A stretch of 64,000 nt of DNA from Pelagibacterium sp. 26DY04 (GTDB taxonomy: Bacteria; Pseudomonadota; Alphaproteobacteria; Rhizobiales; Devosiaceae): NCBI RefSeq assembly GCF_031202305.1, contig NZ_CP101731.1, forward strand, positions 1,364,001-1,428,000, written 5' to 3'. How positions within the stretch are numbered: the first letter of the stretch is position 1; the number at the start of each line of letters is the position of its first letter. Both the position numbers and the translations under genes were made by a program. Shown here one piece after another: positions 1 to 9,451 of this stretch. The notes below the pieces were generated by a model. It saw only the letters and a program-made list of their open reading frames with translations. It ran no database searches and was not told where the DNA came from.

Positions 1-294
1 GCATTCCCAACCAGGGGAGATAAGGCGATCCGTGCGCAGTCCATCCGAGGGCGCATGGCACTCGATGGCTTGTATGTGCCCAAGCATGCGCCTTGGTATT
101 CGGCATTCGAAAGCGAACTTCTGACCTTCCCGACCGGGCGCAATGACGATCAGGTCGATGCCATCGGGCTTGTTGGTCAGCTTCTCGACCGCATCCATGA
201 GCCGATGGTTGAGAAGCAAGAGAAGAAATCGACGCGCACCGACTATCGCCCCGCCGTCGATACCGCCGAAGCTAACGACTGGATGACGTACTGA
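1..294 (+). CDS. Phage terminase large subunit, C-terminal end (5' truncated by window)
   Basis: The frame is open from base 1 and ends at TGA 292-294, so only the last 97 residues are present. The segment GRNDDQVDAIGLV is typical of the C-terminal part of the RNase H-like nuclease domain of TerL proteins, where an aspartate helps bind the catalytic metal. TerL packages phage DNA into the prohead and cuts it at the end of packaging. The next gene, the portal, starts inside the stop codon (TGATG), which indicates translational coupling and is the usual terminase-portal order. The ATPase half lies outside the window. A methionine at 55 is internal and not the real start. Confidence 0.85.
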   Translation, partial: AFPTRGDKAIRAQSIRGRMALDGLYVPKHAPWYSAFESELLTFPTGRNDDQVDAIGLVGQLLDRIHEPMVEKQEKKSTRTDYRPAVDTAEANDWMTY

Positions 295-2240
295 TGAACC
301 AGACAGGCTATCAGATCGGCAGTTCGTCGGCTCAGGGCGGCGTTTCGCGCCCCGGCGGCAAAGACCATGCCGAGCTTAAGCGCGGCTATCTGAGCTACCT
401 CGAAACCAAAGCTGAGGAGATCAAAGAGCAGCAGGAGGCGCGGCGCTACTACCATGGCTCTCAGTGGACCGCGAAGCAGATTCAGACGTTCAACCGCCGC
501 CGTCAGCCTGTCGTCACGTACAATCGTATCGGTCGCAAGATCAACGCGGTTGTCGGGCTTCTGGAGCGCCAGAGGCAAGACCCGCGCGGCTTTCCCCGCA
601 CTCCCGAACATGAGGAAGGCGCCGAGATTGCCACAGCTGTGCTGCGTTACGTCCTCGATCAGCAGGAATGGCCCTCGGTAAGTCCCGAGTGTGGCCTTGA
701 TGGCGCTGTCGATGGCATCGGCGGTGTCGAGATCCTTCTTGAGCAGGGCGACCTTGGCGATATCGAGATTGGGCTGGAGGTTGTTGATCCGGCCTCGTTC
801 TTTTACGACCCGCGCTCGCTCAAGCCTGACTTCTCGGATGCACGTTACATGGGCGTCGGCAAGTGGGCCGATCTGGACGCGGTTATCGAGATGTACCCGG
901 ATCGCGAAAGCGAATTGCGGGCGTCGGTCGAGTCCGGCACTGAGCTGACCAGCAACCCCGACTACGACGAGAAGTGGATCACGGGCGGCGAGGATGCCAA
1001 GCGCATCCGTCTCGTTGATCACTGGTGCATCAAGAACGGTGTCTGGCACTGGTATATCTACACGGGCGCTCTGATCCTCGATGAGGGCGAAAGCTATCTC
1101 AAGGACGAGAAGGGCCGCTCGATCTGCAAGTTCATCATGTATTCGGCCAACGTCGATCAAGATGGTGACCGATACGGCTTTGTTCGCAACATGCGGTCAA
1201 GCCAGGACGAGATCAATCAGCGCCGCTCCAAGGGCTTGCACCTACTCAACAGCCGCCGTGTCATTCTCCCCGAGGGGACAGGCGCTGATGTCGAGAAGAT
1301 CAGGCAGGAGGCCGCGCGCCCTGATGGAGTGATCCAGTATCCGCAGGGAACGCAGGCCCCCGAGTTTGACGACGCCGCCAAGGCGGCAGAGCTCAATGGC
1401 CACCTCGGCTTTTTGCAGGACGCCAAGGACGAGATTGAGAACTACGGCTTCAACCCCGCACTGATGGGGCAGGGCGTTGATCGCCTTTCCGGTCGCGCCA
1501 TGCAAATCCAGCAGCAGGCAGGCATTGCCGAGCTTGGCCCATATCTCCTGGCCTATAAGGGCTGGAAGCTGCGCGTCTATCGCACCATCTGGAGCGCGGT
1601 TCAGGAGCATTGGACGGCTGAGCGCTGGATTCGCGTTACCGACGACGAGAACGTTGCCCAGTTCATGGCGATCAACCAGCCGGCCACCGATGAGTTCGGT
1701 TATCCGATGGTCGATCCGGCTACAGGGCAGCAGGCATTGGTCAATGCGCTGGGTGCGCTCGATGTGGATATTATCATCGATGAAGGCCCCGATACGATCA
1801 ACATGCAGGCCGACGCCTACGACACGCTGTCGATCATGGCGACCAAGGGCCAGAACGTGCCGCCTGAATTGCTGATTGAGCTTTCCCCTCTCCATGGCTC
1901 GATCAAGAAGAAGGCCATCGAGATACTGCAGAAGGCCAGCCAGCCAGGGCCGGTGCAGCAGCGCGCCATTGCCGCCGAAATGCAGGGCAAGGAAGCCGAG
2001 GCACAGGAGAAGGTGGCCAGCGCCACCCTCAAGCAGGCTCAGGCCGTCAAAGCCGTTGCCGAGGCCCGCACAGCGGGCATGGGGCAGCAGGGCGAGACGA
2101 TCAATCCGGGCGAGATTGCCGAACAGCAGGCTCGCACGGTCAAGACGCTGGCCGAGGCCAGGAAGATTTCGATGGAAACCGATTTGCTGCCTCTCGAACG
2201 GCTCCAGCCTGCCGAGACAACGACGAACGTTTCTATCTAA
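294..2240 (+). CDS. P22-like phage portal protein
   Basis: The 648-aa protein resembles the P22-type portal family. Its N-terminus (about residues 28-130) is rich in basic and aromatic residues (RRYYHGSQW, VTYNRIGRKINAVVGLLE) and corresponds to the conserved start of these portals. The C-terminal 130 residues form an Ala/Gln/Glu-rich helix, like the barrel or coiled-coil ends of podovirus portals. The portal dodecamer is the DNA channel at one capsid vertex and the dock for terminase and tail. Its ATG overlaps the terminase stop. Size and position, between terminase and scaffold, agree with the family. Family assignment is from motif memory, not a search. Confidence 0.85.
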   Translation: MNQTGYQIGSSSAQGGVSRPGGKDHAELKRGYLSYLETKAEEIKEQQEARRYYHGSQWTAKQIQTFNRRRQPVVTYNRIGRKINAVVGLLERQRQDPRGFPRTPEHEEGAEIATAVLRYVLDQQEWPSVSPECGLDGAVDGIGGVEILLEQGDLGDIEIGLEVVDPASFFYDPRSLKPDFSDARYMGVGKWADLDAVIEMYPDRESELRASVESGTELTSNPDYDEKWITGGEDAKRIRLVDHWCIKNGVWHWYIYTGALILDEGESYLKDEKGRSICKFIMYSANVDQDGDRYGFVRNMRSSQDEINQRRSKGLHLLNSRRVILPEGTGADVEKIRQEAARPDGVIQYPQGTQAPEFDDAAKAAELNGHLGFLQDAKDEIENYGFNPALMGQGVDRLSGRAMQIQQQAGIAELGPYLLAYKGWKLRVYRTIWSAVQEHWTAERWIRVTDDENVAQFMAINQPATDEFGYPMVDPATGQQALVNALGALDVDIIIDEGPDTINMQADAYDTLSIMATKGQNVPPELLIELSPLHGSIKKKAIEILQKASQPGPVQQRAIAAEMQGKEAEAQEKVASATLKQAQAVKAVAEARTAGMGQQGETINPGEIAEQQARTVKTLAEARKISMETDLLPLERLQPAETTTNVSI

Positions 2241-2376
2241 GGCGCCGCCTGCCTCAAAGGGCGTTCGGGCTTGGCCGTCTCCAAGCAAGGTGCCGCCAAC
2301 CTCAAGGGCGACCGCCGCCGCCGGGCGATGAACAGGGCGTACGTGAACTTTCCCCACGCAAGTAAGGAAAAGACCA

Positions 2377-3237
2377 ATGGTTGATGACCATCCCAATGAG
2401 CTGGACGAGATTCTGGCAGAAGGCAACGAGGTCGAAACGCTTCCCGAGCAGGAAACCGAACAGCCCGAAGGCGCCAAGCGTGACGCCAACGGTCGGTTCG
2501 CTGCAAAGGAGCCGGAAAACCAAGAGCAGCCGGAAGCCGAAGCCGCCACTGAAACCCCGACCGAGGACGAACAACCCGAGGCCGATCAACAGGGCGGTAT
2601 GGTGCCTCAGAAGGCGCTTCACGAGGAGCGTCAGCGGGTCAAGGAAATGCGGGACGAGATGGCGGAATTGCGCCGTCAGAACCAGCAGATCACGGCCCAG
2701 CTACAGGCTTTCATGAGCCAGCAGCAACCCAAGCCTGCCGAGCAGGAAAAGAAGGCGCCGGACTTCTGGGAAAACCCCAGCGAGTTCGTAAACCACGCCG
2801 TCTCTCCCCTCGAACAGAAAATCCAGAAGCGTTTCGAGGCCATATCGCTGCGGTCAGCCGTTGGCGAACATGGGCAGGAAACGGTCCAGGCCGCTTATCA
2901 GGCTATGGGCGAGGCCATGCAGTCCGGCGATCCTTCGGCGCAGGCCGAATATCAGCGGATTATGCAGTCCGATCACCCTTACGGCGATCTGGTGTCATGG
3001 CACCAGCGGCGTCAGGCGCTCAGTGAAATTGGGAACGACCCCGCCGCATACCGCGCCAAGCTCGAAGCGGAAATCCGCCAGAAGCTGGAGGCGGAAATGG
3101 GGCAGGGCCAGCGTCAGCAAACCAGCACGAAACCCCTCACTAAACTGCCGCAATCGCTTTCACGCATCCCCGGTGGCTCTGCCGCTGGGAGCAATGACGT
3201 GAGTGACGCGGCGCTGTTCTCCCACGCCATGCAGTGA
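2377..3237 (+). CDS. Probable phage scaffolding protein
   Basis: The 286-aa protein is highly charged and has low complexity. The first 75 residues are packed with Glu, Gln and Pro, followed by a predicted coiled coil (about 80-125, with REEMAELRRQ-like heptads) and a more globular middle. There is no enzyme motif. The gene lies between portal and major capsid protein, where podoviruses encode the internal scaffold that shapes the prohead and then leaves. Its composition fits the disordered, helical scaffold proteins. No sequence family was recognised, so the call rests on location and composition. The 136 bases before it contain no gene. An AAGGAAAAG ribosome-binding stretch precedes the ATG. 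Confidence 0.65.
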   Translation: MVDDHPNELDEILAEGNEVETLPEQETEQPEGAKRDANGRFAAKEPENQEQPEAEAATETPTEDEQPEADQQGGMVPQKALHEERQRVKEMRDEMAELRRQNQQITAQLQAFMSQQQPKPAEQEKKAPDFWENPSEFVNHAVSPLEQKIQKRFEAISLRSAVGEHGQETVQAAYQAMGEAMQSGDPSAQAEYQRIMQSDHPYGDLVSWHQRRQALSEIGNDPAAYRAKLEAEIRQKLEAEMGQGQRQQTSTKPLTKLPQSLSRIPGGSAAGSNDVSDAALFSHAMQ

Positions 3238-3281
3238 TCTGACCGATCAGTTGTTGGCGGCACTCTTGAAGGAAACCAGAA

Positions 3282-4424
3282 ATGGCTTTGACCGAAACCG
3301 AGAGCAATAACAAGCTCGTCAAGTATACCAAGGAGATCAATCGCGAATTCGTTCGCGAGAACATGTTCTCCCCCTATATGGGAACCGCCCTCAACTCGAT
3401 CATCCGCGTTCGCCAGGAACTGAAATCTGGCGGCGAGCAGATGAATATCCCGCTCGTCACCAAACTGCGCGGGCAGGGCGTCGGTGCTGGCACTCTCGTC
3501 GGCAACGAAGAAAAGATCGACAACTACGGTATGCGCCTGTGGGTCGATTGGAAGCGGCATGCCGTCGCGACCAAGAAGTCCGACCAGCACAAGGATTCCG
3601 CCGACATCTTCGGGGAAGCCAAGCCGCTTCTCTCCGATTGGGGCAAGGAACTCCAGCGTGACCACCTCATCGAAGCCTTCATGGCTCTGCCGAGCGAATC
3701 CGCCCCGGCTGGCCTTGGCTCCGATGCCGGCGATCCCGTGAATGGTATCCGCTACGAAGCCGCATCGGCTGCGCAGCGCAACGCCTGGAACGCGGCCAAC
3801 TCCGACCGTGTTCTTTATGGCAATGCCGTGGGGAACTACAACGCGACCCACGCAACCGCTCTGGCAACGATCGACTCCACCGACGACACCTTCGTCAAGG
3901 GTTCGGTTTCGCTGCTCAAGCGCATCGCCAAGACCGCGACCCCGGCGATCCGTCCGTTCAAGACCCGCGACGGTTACGAGTATTTCGTGGCCTTTGCCGG
4001 TACGAACGCCTTCCGTGACCTCAAGGCCAGCCTTGACACGGACCACAAGGACGCTCGCCCCCGCTCCAAGGAGAACATCATCTTCCAGGACGGCGACCTC
4101 ATGTATGACGGGGTGATCGTCCGCGAAGTGCCGGAAATCTCCATGTACGTCACCGATGTCTGGACCTCGCTGACCACTGCGGGCGACAGCGCGGGCCGTG
4201 TGGAGCCGGTGTTCTTCTGCGGCCAGCAGGCGGCGGTCCTCGGCTGGGGCCAGATGGCGAAGCCCACCTTCCGCAAGGAAGATGACTATGGCTTCATCAC
4301 CGGTACCGGCACGGAGATGTGCTACGGCGTGTCCAAGATGTTCAAGAAGCACCCCATGGACGGCACCGACCTCAAGCAGTGGGGCGTTGTTACCGGCTTC
4401 TTCAGCGCACCGCTGGACGCCTGA
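3282..4424 (+). CDS. Phage major capsid protein (N4 gp56 / DUF4043-like)
   Basis: The 380-aa protein matches the N4-gp56/DUF4043-type capsid family, which adopts the HK97 fold. It has the characteristic N-terminal stretch with REFVRENMFSPYMG, then EQMNIPLVTKLRG and NEEKIDNYGMRLWVDWKRHAV. It would form the icosahedral shell. AAGGAAACC lies just upstream of the ATG. A strong Rho-independent terminator follows the gene at 4439-4465. This is common after capsid genes and would give high capsid mRNA while reducing read-through into downstream minor structural genes. Neighbours are the scaffold upstream and a small virion protein downstream. Confidence 0.85.
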   Translation: MALTETESNNKLVKYTKEINREFVRENMFSPYMGTALNSIIRVRQELKSGGEQMNIPLVTKLRGQGVGAGTLVGNEEKIDNYGMRLWVDWKRHAVATKKSDQHKDSADIFGEAKPLLSDWGKELQRDHLIEAFMALPSESAPAGLGSDAGDPVNGIRYEAASAAQRNAWNAANSDRVLYGNAVGNYNATHATALATIDSTDDTFVKGSVSLLKRIAKTATPAIRPFKTRDGYEYFVAFAGTNAFRDLKASLDTDHKDARPRSKENIIFQDGDLMYDGVIVREVPEISMYVTDVWTSLTTAGDSAGRVEPVFFCGQQAAVLGWGQMAKPTFRKEDDYGFITGTGTEMCYGVSKMFKKHPMDGTDLKQWGVVTGFFSAPLDA

Positions 4425-4438
4425 TCTGAGGGCTAGGG

Positions 4439-4465
4439 CAGGGGCTTCGGCCCCTGTTTTCTTTT
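4439..4465 (+). terminator. Rho-independent terminator after capsid gene
   Basis: The stem CAGGGGC/GCCCCTG closes a TTCG tetraloop and is followed by TTTTCTTTT. The 7-bp GC-rich stem with the very stable UUCG loop is a textbook intrinsic terminator, 15 nt after the capsid stop codon. Confidence 0.9.
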
Positions 4466-4484
4466 CACGAAAGGACAATCGGAA

Positions 4485-4883
4485 ATGTCTCTCAATCGAG
4501 AAATCCCGGCCCGCGATCTGGGCTACCAAGTCCCGCAGGTTCTGCGCAAGCGCGTCACCTTCGAAACCGAAGGCGAGGCGGTTGTTGTCGGGACCATTCC
4601 TGCGGGCGCGTCGGTCATCGGCGGCGGCATCCATGTGGTGACTGCTTTCGATGACACGGCCACTGTTGACGTCGGCTTTGCTGGTGGATCCTCTACCGAT
4701 GATCCTGATGCCTATGGTTCGGCTCTGGCCGCAACCGCTATCGGTTTTATTGCGCTCGATGGCCTTGCTGGCACGACCAACATTCAGCAGACCGTGGACA
4801 CTCAGGTCACTGCGACTGTCAACGATGGCACTGGTGCTGTCTCGGCGGGCGAAGCTGACGTGATCATCCAGTACGTGGCTTAA
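4485..4883 (+). CDS. Small virion-associated protein, possible head decoration
   Basis: The 132-aa protein is rich in Thr, Val, Ala and Gly, has no Cys or catalytic motif, and looks all-beta (alternating VVVGTIPAGASVIGG and TATVDVGFAGG). It follows the major capsid gene and its terminator, where podoviruses often encode a decoration or minor head protein. No family was recognised. AAGGACAATCGGAA precedes the ATG. Decoration is an inference from position and predicted beta structure. A tail protein is the alternative. Confidence 0.55.
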   Translation: MSLNREIPARDLGYQVPQVLRKRVTFETEGEAVVVGTIPAGASVIGGGIHVVTAFDDTATVDVGFAGGSSTDDPDAYGSALAATAIGFIALDGLAGTTNIQQTVDTQVTATVNDGTGAVSAGEADVIIQYVA

Positions 4884-4900
4884 AACCTGGAGGGCGCGCG

Positions 4901-5236
4901 ATGCAATCACGCGAGCAATTGGTGACGCGCGCCCTTCGCGAAGTTGGAGCGGTTGGGGCTGGGCAAACCCCGAGCGCGGAAGACTACGAAGCGATGGATG
5001 CCGAGGTTGAGCCCATCATGGCCGATCTTGCCCAGCGCAATATCTGGACCTGGGGCGATCCTGATCAGATTGATGATGCCGCAGCTGTGCATCTGGCCAA
5101 GATCATCGCCAATTCGGCTGCGCGGCAGTTCGGAAATGTGCCCGATGACAGCGTGAGGCTCTACAACGAGGCCCGGTTGCGCGAACTGCGCGTGGTGATC
5201 CTGTCGGGCCAGCCGCAGACCACGGATTATTACTGA
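4901..5236 (+). CDS. gp4-like head-completion / tail adaptor protein
   Basis: The 111-aa, mainly helical protein resembles the P22 gp4 family: an N-terminal helix (REQLVTRALREVGAVG), a central segment with AQRNIWTWGDPDQID, and a helix AKIIANSAARQFG. In P22, gp4 binds under the portal and starts tail assembly after packaging. It lies immediately before a gp10-like gene, exactly as in P22-type clusters, and its stop overlaps that gene's ATG (TGATG). A GGAGG ribosome-binding site precedes the ATG. Confidence 0.75.
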   Translation: MQSREQLVTRALREVGAVGAGQTPSAEDYEAMDAEVEPIMADLAQRNIWTWGDPDQIDDAAAVHLAKIIANSAARQFGNVPDDSVRLYNEARLRELRVVILSGQPQTTDYY

Positions 5237-6657
5237 TGCCCGCGATTGCGTTCCCGCCCTCGACCGCGCCGAGCATCAACCCCACAGAGAATGGCGGACG
5301 GCTGATCAATGCCTATGCCGAGAAGGCGCCGGAAGGATCGCGCGGGCCGTACCTGTTTCGCCGCGCTCCGGGGCTTGAGGAAGCGTTTGAAGTTGGGTCG
5401 AGTGACCACCGTGGCGCCATAACGATTGGGAGCGTCCTGTACGTTCTCAACGGCGACACGATCACATCTGTCACCAAGTCGGGCTCGACCTATTCGACTG
5501 GATCGGTGACGGGAACAGTGACGGGCTCTGGCCGGGTCATCATGGCGCGCAACATGCGCTCGCCCGATGCTCAGGTAATGATCGTCCACGACTCCGGCAT
5601 TTCCCTTCTGGAAGCTGGCGCCGTGGCAGATTTCAGCGACCCGGATCTGCCAGGGGTCAACTCGGTCACGTTTCAGGACGGATATTTCTTTTTCACCACT
5701 GGCGATGGGCGGTGCTTCGCCTCCGGGATCAACGACACGACCATCAATGAGCTGGACTATGTGACGGCAGAGTCGTCGGTTGATGGTCTTGTCCGGGGAA
5801 TTGCCTTTGGCCGCGAACTTCTTCTTATGGGCGAGACGACAACGGAGTTCTGGGGCAACACGGGGAATGCAGAGGGCTTCCCGTTCTCACGCGGCCCGGT
5901 GATTTCGGTTGGCCTGTTCGGGCGCTTCGCTGTGACGGGCCATGAATATGGCTTTCCTGCTCCGCTGGCATGGGTAGGGAATGACAAGAGGATTTACCGG
6001 CTCAACGGCTATGCGCCCGAGCCGATTTCAACGCCACACATCGACCGGCTGCTGGCCGAACTGGATGACGGCGAGGCTATCGAGGCTAACTGTTTCGTTT
6101 CGGCGGGCCATGCCTGTTACGTGTTCTCCGGCCCGACATGGACGCTGGTTTACGACACATCGACCGGTACATGGCACGAGCGCAAATCGTATGGCGCTGA
6201 CCGCTGGCGGACGCATCTGACCATCAACGCTTTTAACGAATGGCTGGCGCTGGATCGCACCGGCAGCGCGGTTTTGCGCATGAACGACAGGGCGCGCAAG
6301 GAAGGCACTCAGCCGCTGGTGTTCGAGGTGTGGTCTTCTCAGGCCCACAGGTTCCCCGGAAGGGCTTTCGTCAAGCGCGGCAGCTTCGATTTTGTAACCG
6401 GCGTTGGCAAGGACCGGGGCATTTCTCCCATAGAGACTGAGCCCAGGGTGTCAATCGCATGGTCCGACGATGGCGGGCGTTCGTTCGGCAATGACCTTGT
6501 GCGTTCTCTCGGCACTCAGGGCGAGATTGTACCCATCGACGTGTTTCGTTGTGGGTTGACAGGACGGCACGGGCGGCAATGGCGCCTGAAAGTGTCCGAT
6601 CCGGTCGAGGTGTCGCTTTTGGGCGGGGCAATGGACATTGAGGAGCGTCTGGCATGA
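5236..6657 (+). CDS. gp10-like packaged DNA stabilisation protein
   Basis: The 473-aa protein starts with a short linker (PSINPTENGGRLINAYAE) typical of the P22 gp10 family. Repeating beta blades follow through the body (GSVLYVLNG, VNSVTFQDGYFFFTTGDGRCF, GRELLLMGETTTEFWGN, PLAWVGNDKRIYRLNGY). In P22, gp10 plugs the portal/gp4 channel so packaged DNA does not leak and forms the hub that carries the tailspikes. The gp4-gp10 order supports the call. Translational overlap at both ends indicates one transcription unit. Confidence 0.8.
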   Translation: MPAIAFPPSTAPSINPTENGGRLINAYAEKAPEGSRGPYLFRRAPGLEEAFEVGSSDHRGAITIGSVLYVLNGDTITSVTKSGSTYSTGSVTGTVTGSGRVIMARNMRSPDAQVMIVHDSGISLLEAGAVADFSDPDLPGVNSVTFQDGYFFFTTGDGRCFASGINDTTINELDYVTAESSVDGLVRGIAFGRELLLMGETTTEFWGNTGNAEGFPFSRGPVISVGLFGRFAVTGHEYGFPAPLAWVGNDKRIYRLNGYAPEPISTPHIDRLLAELDDGEAIEANCFVSAGHACYVFSGPTWTLVYDTSTGTWHERKSYGADRWRTHLTINAFNEWLALDRTGSAVLRMNDRARKEGTQPLVFEVWSSQAHRFPGRAFVKRGSFDFVTGVGKDRGISPIETEPRVSIAWSDDGGRSFGNDLVRSLGTQGEIVPIDVFRCGLTGRHGRQWRLKVSDPVEVSLLGGAMDIEERLA

Positions 6658-6830
6658 TTCGCAGCCCTCGCCCTTTGCCTGATCCGAACATTGCCATCAT
6701 CGACCTGCGCACCGGTCGGCTCACCCGTGAATGGTATCAGTACATCCGCGAAATCGACACTGCCGTTCGGGCGCTGATCGACAGCGAAGCGGATCACGAA
6801 ACCCGTATCTCTGATCTGGAGACGCCCTGA
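6654..6830 (+). CDS. Small phage protein, 58 aa
   Basis: A compact 58-codon gene fills the space between the gp10-like gene and the next ejection gene. Its ATG overlaps the upstream TGA (ATGA) and its own TGA overlaps the next ATG (TGATG), so translation is coupled on both sides. The peptide has a Pro-rich start and an acidic helical C-terminus (YIREIDTAVRALIDSEADHETRISDLE) that could form a short coiled coil. No function is recognised. Tail or ejection assembly is suggested only by its position. Confidence 0.75.
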   Translation: MIRSPRPLPDPNIAIIDLRTGRLTREWYQYIREIDTAVRALIDSEADHETRISDLETP

Positions 6831-7546
6831 TGGTCTTTCCGTTTCTTCCCGTGATCGGTGGCGCATTGGGCGCAATCGGTAGCATTGTTGGCGGCTCTAT
6901 GCAGGCCAATGCTGCCAACCGTGCCGCCAGCCGCAACACAGATCTTGCCAACCAGTACCGCGATGAAGGGCTCGGCTACCTCGATGCTGGGACCGAGAGA
7001 GCGGCTGGGTATCTCGATCAGGTTGGCGGGTTGTATGAACCTCTGTCTGAACTCGGGATGCGCGGTGCCAACATGCGCGCCAATGCCTTGGGGCTCAATG
7101 GGGCGGAAGGCACGGCGGCGGCGCAGGAGGCGTTCCAGACGGGACCGGGCTATCAGTTCGCCCTCGATCAAGGTTTGCAGGCCCTTGAGCGCCGGGGGGC
7201 TGCGCAGGGACGCTTGCAGAGCGGCCAGACCGGCATCGATACCATGAAATACGCGACAGGGCTTGCCGATCAGTCATGGAACAATTGGCTGGGCAATCTC
7301 GGCTCTTACGACAACATGGCGCTGGCCGGGGCAGCAGGGCAGGGCGGCGCGCTCAACAATCTGGCCAACCTCTACACTGGCGATGCCGCGCAGCGTGTCG
7401 ATCTGACGGGCGGCGTGTTGCAATCGATCATGGGCGCGAACAACCAGCGGGCGGCGGGGCAGCAGGCGTTTGGCGCATCGGTCGGCAATGCGCTGGGAAG
7501 TCTCGGCGGTGCCCTGGGCGGCTTCACGGGCTACGGGAGCTTCTAG
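6830..7546 (+). CDS. Probable DNA-ejection (pilot) protein, gp7-like
   Basis: The 238-aa protein is Gly/Ala/Gln-rich. It begins with a glycine-zipper hydrophobic segment (GGALGAIGSIVGGSMQANAANRAA, about residues 9-33) and contains GPGYQFALDQGLQALERRGAAQGRLQSG, a signature often seen in phage DNA-transfer proteins. A second glycine-zipper forms the end. Such proteins sit inside the capsid and enter the host envelope at infection. The location before two other ejection-like genes matches the P22 gp7-gp20-gp16 arrangement. Individual equivalence to gp7 is inferred. Confidence 0.7.
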   Translation: MVFPFLPVIGGALGAIGSIVGGSMQANAANRAASRNTDLANQYRDEGLGYLDAGTERAAGYLDQVGGLYEPLSELGMRGANMRANALGLNGAEGTAAAQEAFQTGPGYQFALDQGLQALERRGAAQGRLQSGQTGIDTMKYATGLADQSWNNWLGNLGSYDNMALAGAAGQGGALNNLANLYTGDAAQRVDLTGGVLQSIMGANNQRAAGQQAFGASVGNALGSLGGALGGFTGYGSF

Positions 7547-9451
7547 ATGGCGATTTCCTATCCCACTTGGGTGGCGCCCCAGCCCATGGACGTCATGGGC
7601 GGGTTTCAGGGCGGCTTCAACTTCGGAGCGAGTATAGGGCAGGAGCAGTCCGCCCGTAAGGCTGGCGATGCCCTGACGGGGTTCCTCTATGGCCAGAACC
7701 CGCAGACGGCACAGCAGCCCACAATGTCGCTTTCGGCGCTGGGATATAACGCCCCGACGCAGCCGCAGCCCGCGCAGCCATCAGCTACGCCTAACGTGGT
7801 TGGCGGATCACACGATGCCGTTGCGGGGGCGACAGTTCCCGGCCTTGGGGCTGGGCTTGATGCCTACCTCGCTAACACGCGGCAGGCGGAAAGCGGCGAA
7901 AATGACGCAGCCCGCAATCCACTGTCGAGCGCGACCGGGCGGTATCAGTTCACGACCGGCACATGGCAAGACATGATGCGCAATCACCCCGAGTTGGGGT
8001 TGACGGCTGACGGGCGCCTCGACCCGGCCCAGCAGGAACGCGCCATGCGCCAGTTCACGGCCAACAATGCCGGTGTGCTGCAATCAAAGGGCATTCCGGT
8101 TAATCCTGGCACTCTCTACGCTGCGCACTTCCTTGGTGCCGGCGGTGCTACGGGCGTTCTATCCCTCCCCGATCAGACTCCGATGGTTGCGGCGGTATCG
8201 CCCGAGGTGATCAACGCCAACCCGTTCCTGCGCGACATGACCGTTGGCGATTTCAAGCAATGGTCGGCCCGCAAGGGGGGCGGATCGAACGGCGGATATC
8301 AGGCACCCACGGCCAACGCTTCTGCCTTTGCGGGGCAGGGAGGGGGCGCTGCGGGCGGATTCATGCCTGTTACTGGATTGCCAACCGCTGCGGGCCCGCA
8401 GTCGCCAACAGCGGGATTGCCTCCGCGCGACGTGATGGAAGCATTGTTCCGCTCCCCGGATACACGGCCCATCGCCATCCAAATGGCACAGGCGGCGATG
8501 AATGGGCAGGTGATTGATCAGTTCCAGACCTTCGTTCGCGCTGATGGTAGCCTTTGGCAGATGAACACGCAAACCGGCGAGATGACCCGGTTGCAGGAAG
8601 GCGCAAGCCAAGACCCGTTCACTCTCGGCACTGGTGAGGTTCGCTACGACGCGCAGGGCAATGTTATTGCGTCCGGGCCGGAAAGCAGCCCAGCCGATGC
8701 GCCCGTTGGGGTGCGAGAATATGAGTGGTACGCGAACCAGGAGCGCGAGGCTGGCCGTCAGCCGCTATCGTATCTTGAGTTCCAGCAGGCAATGGACGGC
8801 GGCGGCTTCTCGGTGCAGACCAGCCCAGATGGCTCGGTATCGGTCACTCAGGGGAATGGGCGCCCGCTTACTGAGCAGCAGTCGAAGGACGCGGTATATG
8901 CCACGCGCGCCGCTGGCACCTTGCCGATCATCAACCAGTTCGGCAATGAACTGACCAATCCTGTCGCCCGCGGCGTCGAGGGTGATCCCACCGGCTTGGC
9001 GCGGGGTGCGCTCCAAAGCCCTGAATTCCAACAGGCTCAGCAGGCCGGTCTTGAGTTCCTGCAAGCCATTCTGCGTAAGGATACCGGCGCGGCGATCACC
9101 ACTCAGGAGCAGAACGAGTATGGGCGCGTCTATCTTCCGCAGCCTGGGGATACGCCCGAAGTTCTCGCCCAGAAACAGCAGTCGCGTGAGCGAGCCCTGA
9201 ACGCCCTCATGGCAGGCATGGCGCCACAAGCCATCCTCAACATGGAGCGCGCACTGAGTGGTGATATGGTAGCCCCTCAAACACCCGTGCCACAGCCCTC
9301 AAATAGCGGACTCGTTCAGACCGAAATCACTCCACAGCGCTACCACGACAACCCCACGCGATATCAGGCGCAAACCCCGCCCGATGACTGGACCGGGGAT
9401 CGCAACCTGTGGCCTTACATGACACCGGAGACGCGCGCGCTATGGCAATGA
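7547..9451 (+). CDS. Ejection protein with muramidase-like domain
   Basis: The 634-aa virion protein has a lysozyme/transglycosylase-like domain at about residues 100-230. It contains RQAESGENDAARNPLSSATGRYQFTTGTW, with the E and the GRYQF motif of goose-type or SLT-like muramidases, and later AAHFLGAGGATGVL. The rest is Gln/Ala/Pro-rich and probably extended. Domains of this kind let podovirus ejection proteins open the peptidoglycan locally while DNA passes through. The gene starts one base after the upstream stop, and its own stop overlaps the next start region. The exact GH family was not determined. Confidence 0.75.
   Translation: MAISYPTWVAPQPMDVMGGFQGGFNFGASIGQEQSARKAGDALTGFLYGQNPQTAQQPTMSLSALGYNAPTQPQPAQPSATPNVVGGSHDAVAGATVPGLGAGLDAYLANTRQAESGENDAARNPLSSATGRYQFTTGTWQDMMRNHPELGLTADGRLDPAQQERAMRQFTANNAGVLQSKGIPVNPGTLYAAHFLGAGGATGVLSLPDQTPMVAAVSPEVINANPFLRDMTVGDFKQWSARKGGGSNGGYQAPTANASAFAGQGGGAAGGFMPVTGLPTAAGPQSPTAGLPPRDVMEALFRSPDTRPIAIQMAQAAMNGQVIDQFQTFVRADGSLWQMNTQTGEMTRLQEGASQDPFTLGTGEVRYDAQGNVIASGPESSPADAPVGVREYEWYANQEREAGRQPLSYLEFQQAMDGGGFSVQTSPDGSVSVTQGNGRPLTEQQSKDAVYATRAAGTLPIINQFGNELTNPVARGVEGDPTGLARGALQSPEFQQAQQAGLEFLQAILRKDTGAAITTQEQNEYGRVYLPQPGDTPEVLAQKQQSRERALNALMAGMAPQAILNMERALSGDMVAPQTPVPQPSNSGLVQTEITPQRYHDNPTRYQAQTPPDDWTGDRNLWPYMTPETRALWQ

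Noticed and set aside
1242..2549. Minus-strand frame opposite the portal gene
   Set aside because: It crosses two plus-strand phage genes and shows no protein-like pattern.
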